A DNA stretch of 7,003 nt from Treponema sp. UBA1798 (GCA_002319875.1 DCFS01000205.1:21141-28143), one strand, 5' to 3'; shown: positions 1 through 5,487, numbered from the stretch's first letter. Program-made: numbers and translations. The notes: generated by a model not told the origin, from the letters alone.

Positions 1-189
1 GGAACAAGTGGCCGGAATTACAATATCAGCGGTAATGCATTTTTTCAGTAAGTTGAAAAAAACATATAGTCAGGTAAGCCGCCGTTCGGGCGGCTGCGCC
101 TATATTCCTCACGGATGTGCCGGATCTTCAGAAGAGCATGATTATGTAAAAGACAGGGAAAAAAAACTTAAGTGACCAGCTGATAAAGT
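1..189. other. Left-edge flank, possible tail of a convergent gene
   Basis: No complete gene is visible here. On the plus strand one frame is open from the window edge to a TGA at 173-175 (57 codons, with unremarkable codon use), which would end 14 bases before the kinase stop. A second plus frame is open from base 1 to a TAA at 49-51. Either could be the C-terminus of a gene entering from the left, but I recognise neither product, and an open run of this length is not rare by chance. ATG starts on the minus strand (at 40, 65 and 139) all reach stops within a few codons, so no leftward gene begins here. A 7-bp GC-rich inverted repeat (77-83 with 89-95, 5-base loop) lies inside. It has no T-tract directly after it on either strand. 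Confidence 0.25.
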
Positions 190-207
190 TTACCGGGATT
201 TTATCAG
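159..207 (-). terminator. Weak terminator candidate after the kinase gene
   Basis: A perfect 8-bp inverted repeat, CTGATAAA (180-187) and TTTATCAG (200-207), has a 12-base loop and spans the kinase stop codon. On the minus strand a run of eight T (166-159) follows, but 13 bases after the stem. The stem is AT-rich and the gap is long, so this is only a possible intrinsic terminator. Confidence 0.3.
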
Positions 208-2133
208 AGTGTCTCTTGAGGCAGCGTACCCCTCCTGTGGCGGGATAGATGTCGCATTTTCATATTTCAGATATTTTGAAATCGTTTCCAGCAGCCGGTC
301 TATGTTTATCGGTTTACTTATATAGTCATTTATTCCGGCTTCGCGGGCGTCTTCAATGTCTTTTTCATATGCGTTCGCACTCATTGCGATCAGCGGAAGC
401 GTTTGGGCATCGGGATGACCCGATGTCCTGATTTTTCTGGCACACTCGTAGCCGTCCATCTCAGGCATTTTTATATCCGTAAAAATAAGCTGATACGTAC
501 CGGCCTGGCTTTCCAGAAATTTTTTGAGCCCGCTTTTCCCGTTTTCTGCAGTATCGGATGAAATTCCGTACATGGCAAGAATTTCCGCCAGTATCTGCAT
601 ATTTATGGGATTATCCTCCAGGATCAGGGCTCTTGTTTTTTCAAATTTTCGTATCCTGTTTACGTTTACACGCGGACTGTCCGTGTTTTCTGTCTGTCTG
701 ACAGACGAGGGTATATCGAATGTAATATCAACTGTAAATATACTGCCTTCATTTTTTCTGCTTTTTACTGATACCGTTCCATTCATAAGCGAGACCAGGT
801 TGTGAACGATCGTAAGTCCGAGTCCTGAACCGCCGTAAACGGACGCAGTGATAGCATTTTCCTGTTCAAACGGTTTGAATATCCGTGAAAGCATGTCCTC
901 CGACATGCCGATTCCATTATCTGATACGACAAAACGGACCGGGAGCTGGTTATCATGCATAAGTCCCGGCTGAATGGAAAAAGCTACGTTACCTCCTTCA
1001 GGTGTAAATTTCAATGCGTTCGACAACAGATTTATAATGATCTGGGTAAGCCGCAGTTCATCACCTAAAATATTCAGATTGATATCGTCGGAAACGGTGA
1101 CAGTGAACGTAAGTTTTTTCTGTTGTGCTACCGGACGTTCTATCTGTTCAATAGTTTCTATTACTTTTTTAAGATTGAATTCTGCGCGTATCAGTTTCAT
1201 TTTGCCGTTTTCTATTTTTGACATATCAAGAATGTCATTCAGAAGCCCCAGAAGATATTCTGCAGATGTTTTTGTTTTATCAAGTGCATCGGCAAGCACC
1301 TTTTTGTTCTGTATATTCTGTCTGGCTATAAAATTCATGCCGATTATGCCATTTAAGGGAGTCCTGATGTCGTGGCTCATCCGTGCAAGGAATTCACTTT
1401 TTGCATTGTCCGCTTCTTTTGCCTTTATCAATGCATTGTTCAGCGATATGCTTGTCTGTCTGATATTCCTGTTCATTTTCCATTGCAGGTGATAGTACAG
1501 AATCAGTATCAGAATGACGGCTGCGGTCAGAAATGAAATAAAAAGCGTCGTTGAAAACAGTACTTTCCGTGATTCCGTATAAACGGAATCGATGGAGGAC
1601 TGCTCGAAATTCAGAACGGCAGTAATATGTGCCGGAACGGCATTGTAGAGGGGATCGAGTACTGCATGAATAAAGTTTTTTATGCTTTCGTTACTGTTCC
1701 GCTTGTCTGCAATATATGCAAAAAGATTTTTATTTTGTTCCCGTATGTTTTCAAGCAGCTGCGCAAGGATGACAATATCGGTTACCGATCCTGTGTACTG
1801 TTTTTCCAGCGATTTATAAATGCTAGCAGTCCGGAGATACAGGCCTTCCAGCATTGTATCGGTATAACTGACAGTCTGCGGACTCCGTTGTCTTTCAAGC
1901 TGAAGAACATATATGTGCATTTTTTCAACGTTTGTACTTGCATCTGTTATTTTCCGCATTACCTCAGCCGGCTGTCTGGTTGTAGTCTGTATCTGCCGGG
2001 CAAGGTTGTACATACTGCAGATTGAAATCAACAGCGACGCGACAAGAAGTCCGCAGATTATAATAAGACTTCCTGTTGCCATAATCCGCATTAATGAAGA
2101 ATTAGGTGTCGCCTGCAACATTTTTGATTTCAT
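190..2133 (-). CDS. Membrane-bound hybrid sensor histidine kinase with receiver domain
   Basis: A 647-residue protein. Two hydrophobic segments (about residues 17-40 and 191-216) bracket a mostly helical extracytoplasmic region of about 150 residues, which I cannot assign to a named sensor family. A short helical linker (about 220-246) leads to a HisKA dimerisation domain whose H-box centres on His254 (MSHDIRTPLNG). The ATPase domain follows, with N-box Asn372 (LLSNALKFTPEG), G1 DNGIGM (405-410), F-box FKPFEQ (419-424) and G2 GGSGLGL (434-440). A C-terminal receiver domain (about 500-620) has acidic Glu506/Asp507, phosphoacceptor Asp553 (FTDIKMPEMDG), Ser585 and Lys607. The protein should autophosphorylate on His254 and pass phosphate to Asp553. 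No HPt domain follows, so an HPt protein or response regulator elsewhere would be needed for output. The gene lies 52 bases after the pseudouridine synthase. The first Met is used because a promoter sits just upstream. Met5 is an alternative, and neither has a Shine-Dalgarno sequence. The signal and the target genes are unknown. Confidence 0.93.
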   Translation of the reverse strand: MKSKMLQATPNSSLMRIMATGSLIIICGLLVASLLISICSMYNLARQIQTTTRQPAEVMRKITDASTNVEKMHIYVLQLERQRSPQTVSYTDTMLEGLYLRTASIYKSLEKQYTGSVTDIVILAQLLENIREQNKNLFAYIADKRNSNESIKNFIHAVLDPLYNAVPAHITAVLNFEQSSIDSVYTESRKVLFSTTLFISFLTAAVILILILYYHLQWKMNRNIRQTSISLNNALIKAKEADNAKSEFLARMSHDIRTPLNGIIGMNFIARQNIQNKKVLADALDKTKTSAEYLLGLLNDILDMSKIENGKMKLIRAEFNLKKVIETIEQIERPVAQQKKLTFTVTVSDDINLNILGDELRLTQIIINLLSNALKFTPEGGNVAFSIQPGLMHDNQLPVRFVVSDNGIGMSEDMLSRIFKPFEQENAITASVYGGSGLGLTIVHNLVSLMNGTVSVKSRKNEGSIFTVDITFDIPSSVRQTENTDSPRVNVNRIRKFEKTRALILEDNPINMQILAEILAMYGISSDTAENGKSGLKKFLESQAGTYQLIFTDIKMPEMDGYECARKIRTSGHPDAQTLPLIAMSANAYEKDIEDAREAGINDYISKPINIDRLLETISKYLKYENATSIPPQEGYAASRDTLIKSR

Positions 2134-2142
2134 TCAACAAAC

Positions 2143-2171
2143 AGAATAACATTGAAAACAGCCAAAATCAA
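2143..2171 (-). promoter_or_regulatory. Sigma-70-like promoter for the kinase
   Basis: On the minus strand TTGATT (2171-2166) and TATTCT (2148-2143) are separated by 17 bases. The -10 element ends only 9 bases before the ATG at 2133, so transcription would begin within a few bases of the start codon. This fits the absence of a Shine-Dalgarno sequence. The region is AT-rich, so a chance match is possible. Confidence 0.45.
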
Positions 2172-2185
2172 ATTTTATCGGATAT

Positions 2186-3166
2186 TTACCGGTGATAAAG
2201 TTTTCCGCGGGTGATAAAATCCATTTCTGCAAGTTTTTTGCCGCTGATACGTTTAGTCATTTCCTGAGGTTTTTTGTGCGGTTTTGACAGTTCCGGTTTA
2301 TTTCCGGCTGCAACCCAGACTGGCTGTACAGGGTGTGGATCTCCTTTCTGAACATATTCGAGCCATTCCTCCGGTTCCGCTATTTCAAATTTCATGTGTT
2401 TGCCGGTAAAGGGATGGTCAAATTCAAGTGTGCGGGCATGTAATGCAAGCCGTCCGAACGGATCTGTACCCGCGCGGTAATTTTCATCTCCGGCAATCGG
2501 GTATCCTTTTGAAGCGAGGTGTGCGCGGATCTGATTCTTTTTTCCGGTATCAAGACTCAACTCGAAAAGCGTGTGCGTCGGACCGCGGGCGAGTATCCTG
2601 TAATGAGTACGGGCCGGCACCGTTTTGAATTCGGCTTTGTTATCTTCGAATCCGAGGTGCTTTTCATAGATTGAAGCTTCCTGACCGTTTCTGTCTGTCC
2701 GTTTTGTTTTTTCTGCAGGAACATCACCTGAGTGCGGGACAAAGCCGATATTATGAGCATTATAGGCAAGCGGATCGTCTATAATGCCGGAATCAGCAAG
2801 ACTGTTTTGCCGCGGATTTTGTGCGACGGCACGATATAAACGTTCCGTTACCATTTTATGCCACGTATCCATGATTTTCTGTTGAGCCGGCTCTGTCAGC
2901 GCAAACATCATCACTCCGGATGTATCGCGGTCCAGCCGGTGTACCGTAAATGGCCGGTGCGTTGCCGAACAGGTTCCTGTTTTTCTAAGCATCTGCTCCA
3001 GAACATCCAGAGCAGTACGTGATTTACTTCCGGGATACGGAACCGAAAGCATTCCGGAAGGCTTGTTGATGACAACGAGGTACTGGTCTTCGTAAAGAAT
3101 TTCTATCTGCTCGCGACCGTAATCAGTTTTATGACTGCGTTTATATTGTGTGCTGGCTTTTACCAT
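2186..3166 (-). CDS. RluA-family rRNA/tRNA pseudouridine synthase
   Basis: A 326-residue enzyme expected to isomerise uridine to pseudouridine in rRNA or tRNA in the cytoplasm. The family signature HRLDRDTSG is at residues 76-84, with Asp79 as the expected catalytic nucleophile. An N-terminal strand-loop block precedes it (LVVINKPSGMLSVP, about 30-43). The conserved second half follows as TGKKNQIRAHL (207-217), GYPIAGDENY (221-230) and RLALHARTLEF (239-249). There is no S4 RNA-binding domain in front. The stretch between the catalytic motif and the second half (about 118-185) looks longer than in compact RluA proteins. A basic tail (about 290-326) follows the core and may touch RNA. The target nucleotide cannot be read from sequence, so I give no specific gene name. 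A weak AGG lies 5 bases before the ATG. The gene lies 58 bases after slyX and is probably cotranscribed with it. No convincing promoter is visible in that gap. Confidence 0.92.
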   Translation of the reverse strand: MVKASTQYKRSHKTDYGREQIEILYEDQYLVVINKPSGMLSVPYPGSKSRTALDVLEQMLRKTGTCSATHRPFTVHRLDRDTSGVMMFALTEPAQQKIMDTWHKMVTERLYRAVAQNPRQNSLADSGIIDDPLAYNAHNIGFVPHSGDVPAEKTKRTDRNGQEASIYEKHLGFEDNKAEFKTVPARTHYRILARGPTHTLFELSLDTGKKNQIRAHLASKGYPIAGDENYRAGTDPFGRLALHARTLEFDHPFTGKHMKFEIAEPEEWLEYVQKGDPHPVQPVWVAAGNKPELSKPHKKPQEMTKRISGKKLAEMDFITRGKLYHR

Positions 3167-3224
3167 AGTGCCTGTACTTTATCATTTTTCTGACAAATAG
3201 TGTATGGAAAATACCCTGCATATT

Positions 3225-3434
3225 TTAATAATGGGGAGGTCTTCTGTTCGGAATATCTTCAAGGGAATCGGTCAGATCATGAAGTTTTTCGGAAATCATT
3301 TTATTTTCCCTTTGGAGAATATCAAGTGTCTGTGTATGTTCTACACTGACTGTCTGCAATTTATTTATAAAATCTTCTATATAAGCGAGTTTTGTCTCTA
3401 TGGCAGTAAGGCGTTCATCGGTTTCTTTATCCAT
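3225..3434 (-). CDS. slyX: SlyX family protein
   Basis: A 69-residue, almost wholly helical and highly charged protein. It begins as a coiled coil (MDKETDERLTAIETKLAYIE) with heptad-spaced Leu/Ile through about residue 57, and it ends in the RPPHY tail that typifies SlyX. The family is widespread and its biochemical role is not established, so none is claimed. Size and ending match the usual form, so the gene looks intact. There is no Shine-Dalgarno sequence. A good sigma-70-like promoter ends 6 bases before the ATG, so the message may be leaderless. The first 18 codons and the upstream region are duplicated about 1.1 kb to the right as a broken copy (4434-4511). The pseudouridine synthase follows 58 bases downstream. 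Confidence 0.88.
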   Translation of the reverse strand: MDKETDERLTAIETKLAYIEDFINKLQTVSVEHTQTLDILQRENKMISEKLHDLTDSLEDIPNRRPPHY

Positions 3435-3440
3435 GGTTTT

Positions 3441-3469
3441 ATTGTATTCGTTTCACAGGATCTGGTCAA
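3441..3469 (-). promoter_or_regulatory. Sigma-70-like promoter for slyX
   Basis: On the minus strand TTGACC (3469-3464) and TACAAT (3446-3441) are separated by exactly 17 bases. Each hexamer differs from consensus at one position. Only 6 bases lie between the -10 element and the slyX ATG, so the predicted start site falls at or next to the A of the start codon. The -35 element follows directly after the T-run of the hsp20 copy A terminator, so slyX appears to be transcribed independently of hsp20. Confidence 0.6.
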
Positions 3470-3474
3470 ACATA

Positions 3475-3514
3475 TAAAAAAGGCGGCAGAAAAACCCGCA
3501 GATTCCCGCCGCTT
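3475..3514 (-). terminator. Intrinsic terminator of hsp20 copy A
   Basis: On the minus strand GCGGC (3512-3508) pairs with GCCGC (3487-3483) around a 20-base loop, and a run of six T (3481-3476) follows. The copy B counterpart at 4545-4587 is stronger and occupies the matching position, which supports the call. It separates hsp20 from slyX. Confidence 0.7.
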
Positions 3515-3528
3515 CTCTTTTTGTAACT

Positions 3529-3549
3529 GTCCCTCCTTACAGGAGGGAC
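3529..3549. repeat. Perfect 9-bp hairpin in the hsp20 copy A trailer
   Basis: GTCCCTCCT (3529-3537) and AGGAGGGAC (3541-3549) form a perfect 9-bp stem with a 3-base loop, between the hsp20 copy A stop and its terminator. Copy B lacks this hairpin, so it was gained in A or lost in B. No T-run follows on the minus strand, so it is not itself a terminator. It could protect the mRNA 3' end. Confidence 0.5.
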
Positions 3550-3557
3550 CCCTGCGG

Positions 3558-3580
3558 ATCTGCACCATAAGGATGCAGAT
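3558..3580 (-). other. 3' UTR hairpin shared by both hsp20 copies (copy A)
   Basis: ATCTGCA (3558-3564) pairs with TGCAGAT (3574-3580). CC/GG continues the stem past a single bulged A, leaving an ATAA loop. It starts 29 bases after the stop codon of hsp20 copy A. The same place in copy B holds a matching hairpin with altered bases (4622-4640). Confidence 0.45.
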
Positions 3581-3608
3581 GCCGGTATCAGGGATTATGC
3601 AGCAGCCC

Positions 3609-4049
3609 TTATGCTGCTTCGATAGCGATTCTTTTCGGGGCCTCCAGCGATTTGCGGGGTATCTTCACGCTGAGTACACCGTTTTTGAATGTCGCTGCGA
3701 CTTTTTCGCCATCGACATCGTCCGGAAGTGTGAACCGTCTTGTAAACTCGTTCACGCGGCGTTCGCGTATAAGCCATGTACCTTCATCTTTTTTTGCGTT
3801 TTTCTTATCAGAAGATTTCTCTTCTTTCGTTTCCTCGTGATGCGAAGAAATTGTCAGAACATTGTGGTTGAGTTCAAGATTTACATCTTTTTCAGTTCTT
3901 CCGGGTAAGTCCATCTCAAGCGTATAGGCATCTTTATTTTCTTTCACATCCACCTTGGGTGTATTGAAAGAACCCCTGAAAGTAAAGTCAGGAAGCGTGT
4001 CTTCCAGCGCAGTGTTAAAGAAGTTGTCTAAAAGTGATAATTCGTTCAT
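3609..4049 (-). CDS. hsp20: Small heat-shock protein, Hsp20/alpha-crystallin family (copy A)
   Basis: A 146-residue ATP-independent holdase expected to bind unfolding proteins in the cytoplasm as large oligomers. A short N-terminal arm (1-29, MNELSLLDNFF) precedes the alpha-crystallin domain (about 30-131), which includes VDVKENKDAYTLEMDLPG and ends with the family signature FKNGVLSV (121-128). The C-terminal I-x-I anchor is I141-A-I143. A lysine/glutamate-rich loop (about 70-90) is the most variable part. I chose the ATG at 4049. An in-frame ATG at 4070 exists, but the strong AAAGGAGA ribosome site lies between the two and would be translated if the upstream one were used. The protein is about 86% identical to copy B by hand count (21 differences). 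Copy A lies downstream of copy B with its own promoter and terminator, so the two are separate transcription units. Confidence 0.94.
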   Translation of the reverse strand: MNELSLLDNFFNTALEDTLPDFTFRGSFNTPKVDVKENKDAYTLEMDLPGRTEKDVNLELNHNVLTISSHHEETKEEKSSDKKNAKKDEGTWLIRERRVNEFTRRFTLPDDVDGEKVAATFKNGVLSVKIPRKSLEAPKRIAIEAA

Positions 4050-4055
4050 AGTATG

Positions 4056-4061
4056 TCTCCT
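4056..4061 (-). promoter_or_regulatory. Ribosome binding site deciding the copy A start
   Basis: AGGAGA (minus strand, 4061-4056), preceded by AAA, lies 6 bases before the ATG at 4049. It sits inside the sequence that a start at the ATG at 4070 would have to translate. This makes the 146-residue form the likely product. Confidence 0.85.
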
Positions 4062-4144
4062 TTTACCCATTGTGGTAATCTATTAAGATTTTTCCGGAGT
4101 TTTTCTGCTCCTGCTGATTTTATTCAGCTTTCACAGTATTATAT

Positions 4145-4160
4145 AGCATATATCGTGCCA
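4145..4160 (-). promoter_or_regulatory. Sigma-54 (-24/-12) promoter of hsp20 copy A
   Basis: The minus strand reads TGGCACGATATATGCT (4160-4145). The invariant GG and GC dinucleotides are exactly 10 bases apart, and the -24 half matches the RpoN consensus TGGCACG fully. The -12 half is ATGCT instead of TTGCT. The element recurs in copy B at 5246-5261 with the same spacing. Transcription would begin near 4134, giving a leader of about 85 bases. A TATAAT lies just downstream but has no acceptable -35 at 16-18 bp. RpoN dependence is inferred from sequence. Confidence 0.7.
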
Positions 4161-4274
4161 ACCTTAAAAAATTTGCACAATAGCAGGGAATATGAAAAAA
4201 ATAACCGGAATAATGGCTCCGGGAGAGTCGGAATGGCTGTCGCTTTATATTTACGGCCAGTGGAGGACGAAAAA

Positions 4275-4326
4275 TGACACGATGAGTCAAAATAGCTTTT
4301 GTAAATGTGTTATTCTGACTCATCGT
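4275..4326 (-). promoter_or_regulatory. Candidate sigma-54 activator sites, copy A
   Basis: Two dyad motifs lie upstream of the -24/-12 promoter: TGAC-N7-GTCA (4275-4289) and GTGTTATTCTGACTC (4307-4321). Their centres are 32 bp apart, about three helical turns. Together they also form a perfect 11-bp inverted repeat, 4279-4289 with 4316-4326. They begin about 115 bp upstream of the -24 element, a usual distance for bacterial enhancer-binding proteins. Copy B keeps both sites and the 32-bp spacing. Confidence 0.55.
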
Positions 4327-4433
4327 TAAATGTAATTGCGGGATGAATGAATCAAAACGGCATAATTTTTCGGATAGAATAGGCAGACTTCTGTTGGTAA
4401 ATGGAAATATTTTTGAAAGTGCCTGAAATCAGG

Positions 4434-4511
4434 TTATGATTTGAACCGGTTTGCCGGATAAGCAGGTTTTGTCTCTATGGCAGTAAGGTGTTCACCGGTT
4501 TTTTTATACAT
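4434..4511 (-). pseudogene. slyX: Truncated slyX remnant
   Basis: Reading left from the ATG at 4511 gives MYKKTGEHLTAIETKPAY, which aligns with intact slyX residues 1-18 (MDKETDERLTAIETKLAY). Similarity then stops abruptly, and seven unrelated codons lead to a TAA at 4436-4434, for 25 codons in total. About 50 residues are missing, including the PPHY tail. Its promoter has also decayed to TTTACC-17-TACCAT, against TTGACC-17-TACAAT upstream of the intact gene. It is best explained as the left end of the duplicated unit, carried along with hsp20 copy B and no longer under selection. Confidence 0.85.
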
Positions 4512-4544
4512 GGCTTTATGGTATTCGTTTTGCAGGATCCGGTA

Positions 4545-4587
4545 AAACAAAAAAAGGCGGTAAAAACTGATCTTGTCTTTACCGCCT
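4545..4587 (-). terminator. Intrinsic terminator of hsp20 copy B
   Basis: AGGCGGTAAA (4555-4564) and TTTACCGCCT (4578-4587) form a perfect 10-bp stem with a 13-base loop. On the minus strand the stem is followed at once by TTTTTTGTTT (4554-4545). This is a classical rho-independent terminator, placed 84 bases after the hsp20 copy B stop. Confidence 0.9.
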
Positions 4588-4621
4588 CATCTGCTATTCA
4601 AACGGAAGCCTTATGACAGAT

Positions 4622-4640
4622 CTGTACCATATAGGTGCAG
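4622..4640 (-). other. 3' UTR hairpin shared by both hsp20 copies (copy B)
   Basis: CTGTACC (4622-4628) pairs with GGTGCAG (4634-4640), including one wobble, around an ATATA loop. It matches the copy A hairpin at 3558-3580 in position and stem design, with a C-G pair in A replaced by a wobble pair here. It is read between the hsp20 stop and the terminator. Confidence 0.45.
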
Positions 4641-4670
4641 CTGTCGGTATCCGCTGTTATGCAGTAGTCT

Positions 4671-5111
4671 TTATGCTGCTTCGATTGCGATTCTTTTCGG
4701 TGCCGCCTGAAGTTTGCGGGGAATACTTACGCTCAGTACTCCGTTTTTGAAGGTAGCGGTAACTCCTTCCCCATCAACATCATCAGGCAGTGTGAACCGT
4801 CTTGAGAACTCACTCTCGCGGCGTTCGCGTATAAGCCATGTTCCTTCATCATTTTGTGCGTTCTTTTTATCTGAAGATTTTTCTTCGCTGTTTTCTTCGC
4901 TGCGCGAAGAAATGGTCAGAACGTTGTGATCGAGCTCAAGGTTTACATCCTTTTCTGTTTTGCCCGGTAAATCCATTTCAAGGGTGTACGTATCTTTATT
5001 TTCTTTCACATCCACCCTGGGTGTATTGAAAGAACCCCTGAAAGTAAAGTCAGGAAGCGTATCTTCCAGTGCATTGCTAAAGAAGTTGTCTAAAAGTGAT
5101 AATTCGTTCAT
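4671..5111 (-). CDS. hsp20: Small heat-shock protein, Hsp20/alpha-crystallin family (copy B)
   Basis: A 146-residue paralogue of copy A with the same architecture: N-terminal arm (1-29), alpha-crystallin domain (about 30-131) with FKNGVLSV at 121-128, and an I-A-I anchor at 141-143. It should act as an ATP-independent holdase and could form mixed oligomers with copy A. The differences cluster in the charged loop at 70-87 (RSEENSEEK here against HHEETKEEK), in RRESEFSRR (98-106), and near the C-terminus (RKLQAAPK against RKSLEAPK). The start at 5111 is chosen over the in-frame ATG at 5132 because AGGAGA lies 6 bases before it. The first 120 coding bases are nearly identical to copy A while the rest is about 80% identical. 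The leader is about 40 bases longer than in copy A. The gene has its own -24/-12 promoter and a strong terminator. Confidence 0.94.
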   Translation of the reverse strand: MNELSLLDNFFSNALEDTLPDFTFRGSFNTPRVDVKENKDTYTLEMDLPGKTEKDVNLELDHNVLTISSRSEENSEEKSSDKKNAQNDEGTWLIRERRESEFSRRFTLPDDVDGEGVTATFKNGVLSVSIPRKLQAAPKRIAIEAA

Positions 5112-5117
5112 AGTATG

Positions 5118-5123
5118 TCTCCT
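5118..5123 (-). promoter_or_regulatory. Ribosome binding site deciding the copy B start
   Basis: AGGAGA (minus strand, 5123-5118) lies 6 bases before the ATG at 5111, exactly as in copy A, and inside the reading frame that would begin at 5132. It supports the 146-residue product. Confidence 0.85.
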
Positions 5124-5245
5124 TTTACCCATTGTGGTAATTTTTGAAGTATTTGGAAGTTAAGCCCTTCAGGCCTTGCTTCCGGTAAGCCTTTGGTCTG
5201 TTCCGGTTTCCCGATCCCAATCCATCAGCTTTCACTATATTATAT

Positions 5246-5261
5246 AGCATGTACTGTGCCA
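5246..5261 (-). promoter_or_regulatory. Sigma-54 (-24/-12) promoter of hsp20 copy B
   Basis: The minus strand reads TGGCACAGTACATGCT (5261-5246), with GG and GC exactly 10 bases apart. It matches the copy A element at 12 of 16 positions, and the differences fall in the spacer and at the seventh base. The bases around it (CAGCTTTCAC, and TATTATATAGCAT on the plus strand) are also conserved. The predicted start is near 5235, giving a leader of about 124 bases. Confidence 0.7.
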
Positions 5262-5383
5262 ACTTTGTAAAATGGATAAAAAAGAAAGAGACCGGGCTGG
5301 AAATGGCATTGAATACCGGCTGCAGGGACCTGGAAAAAGGTAATACAGCAGTAAAAGGACAATAGAAAGTGGTATTATTCGTG

Positions 5384-5487
5384 CGGAGGGGTTAATACCC
5401 CGCCCCTTGGGGCGTATGAAGGGTATTAAATCCTGACTGCAATACCTTTAGAGAACTACATACCCCGCTGCTGCTTGCGACGGGGTT
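5384..5487. repeat. Palindromic intergenic repeat (REP- or MITE-like)
   Basis: The element consists of nested inverted repeats. GGGGT-TAAT-ACCCC lies at 5388-5401. TTAATACCC (5392-5400) pairs with GGGTATTAA (5421-5429) and encloses CGCCCC-TT-GGGGCG (5401-5414). A second GC-rich hairpin is ACCCCG (5462-5467) with CGGGGT (5481-5486). The first 19 or so bases reappear at the right edge of the window (6985-7003). It lies between the copy B promoter and its upstream dyads, and unit A has nothing equivalent. It codes for no protein that I can see. Confidence 0.65.

Larger units (their letters stand above)
3381..4357. repeat. Tandem duplication, unit A
   Basis: This block matches 4458-5597 in order: slyX codons 1-18, slyX promoter, hsp20 terminator, 3' hairpin, hsp20, -24/-12 promoter and upstream dyads. 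The left edge is sharp: identity begins at ATAAGC (3381 and 4458) and nothing matches before it. The right edge is near the motif ATGAATCAAAA (4347-4357 and 5587-5597). The sequence between the units (4358-4457) is unmatched, and I see no gene or known element in it beyond the end of the slyX remnant. Within unit A, 4161-4274 holds no other recognisable element. Confidence 0.85.

Noticed and set aside
77..95. GC-rich 7-bp hairpin as a terminator
   Set aside because: No T-run follows directly on either strand.
2174..2199. TTTATC/GATAAA inverted repeat over the pseudouridine synthase stop
   Set aside because: The 6-bp stem is all but AT-only and there is no adjoining T-run, so it is likely chance.
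3204..3908. Long plus-strand open frame across slyX and hsp20 copy A
   Set aside because: It is antisense to two genes with clear family motifs and contains low-complexity Phe/Cys-rich translation typical of a shadow frame.
4050..4070. Upstream in-frame ATG that would add MGKRRHT to hsp20 copy A (and likewise 5112-5132 for copy B)
   Set aside because: The added codons contain the strong Shine-Dalgarno sequence of the downstream ATG, so they are most likely leader and not coding.
4136..4145. TATAAT just downstream of the -24/-12 element, as a sigma-70 -10 box
   Set aside because: No acceptable -35 hexamer lies 16-18 bp upstream, and TTGGCA is only 12 bp away. The -24/-12 reading explains the conserved bases better.
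5303..5321. TGGCATTGAATACCGGC as a plus-strand sigma-54 promoter
   Set aside because: GG and GC are 12 bases apart instead of 10, and no plus-strand gene follows.
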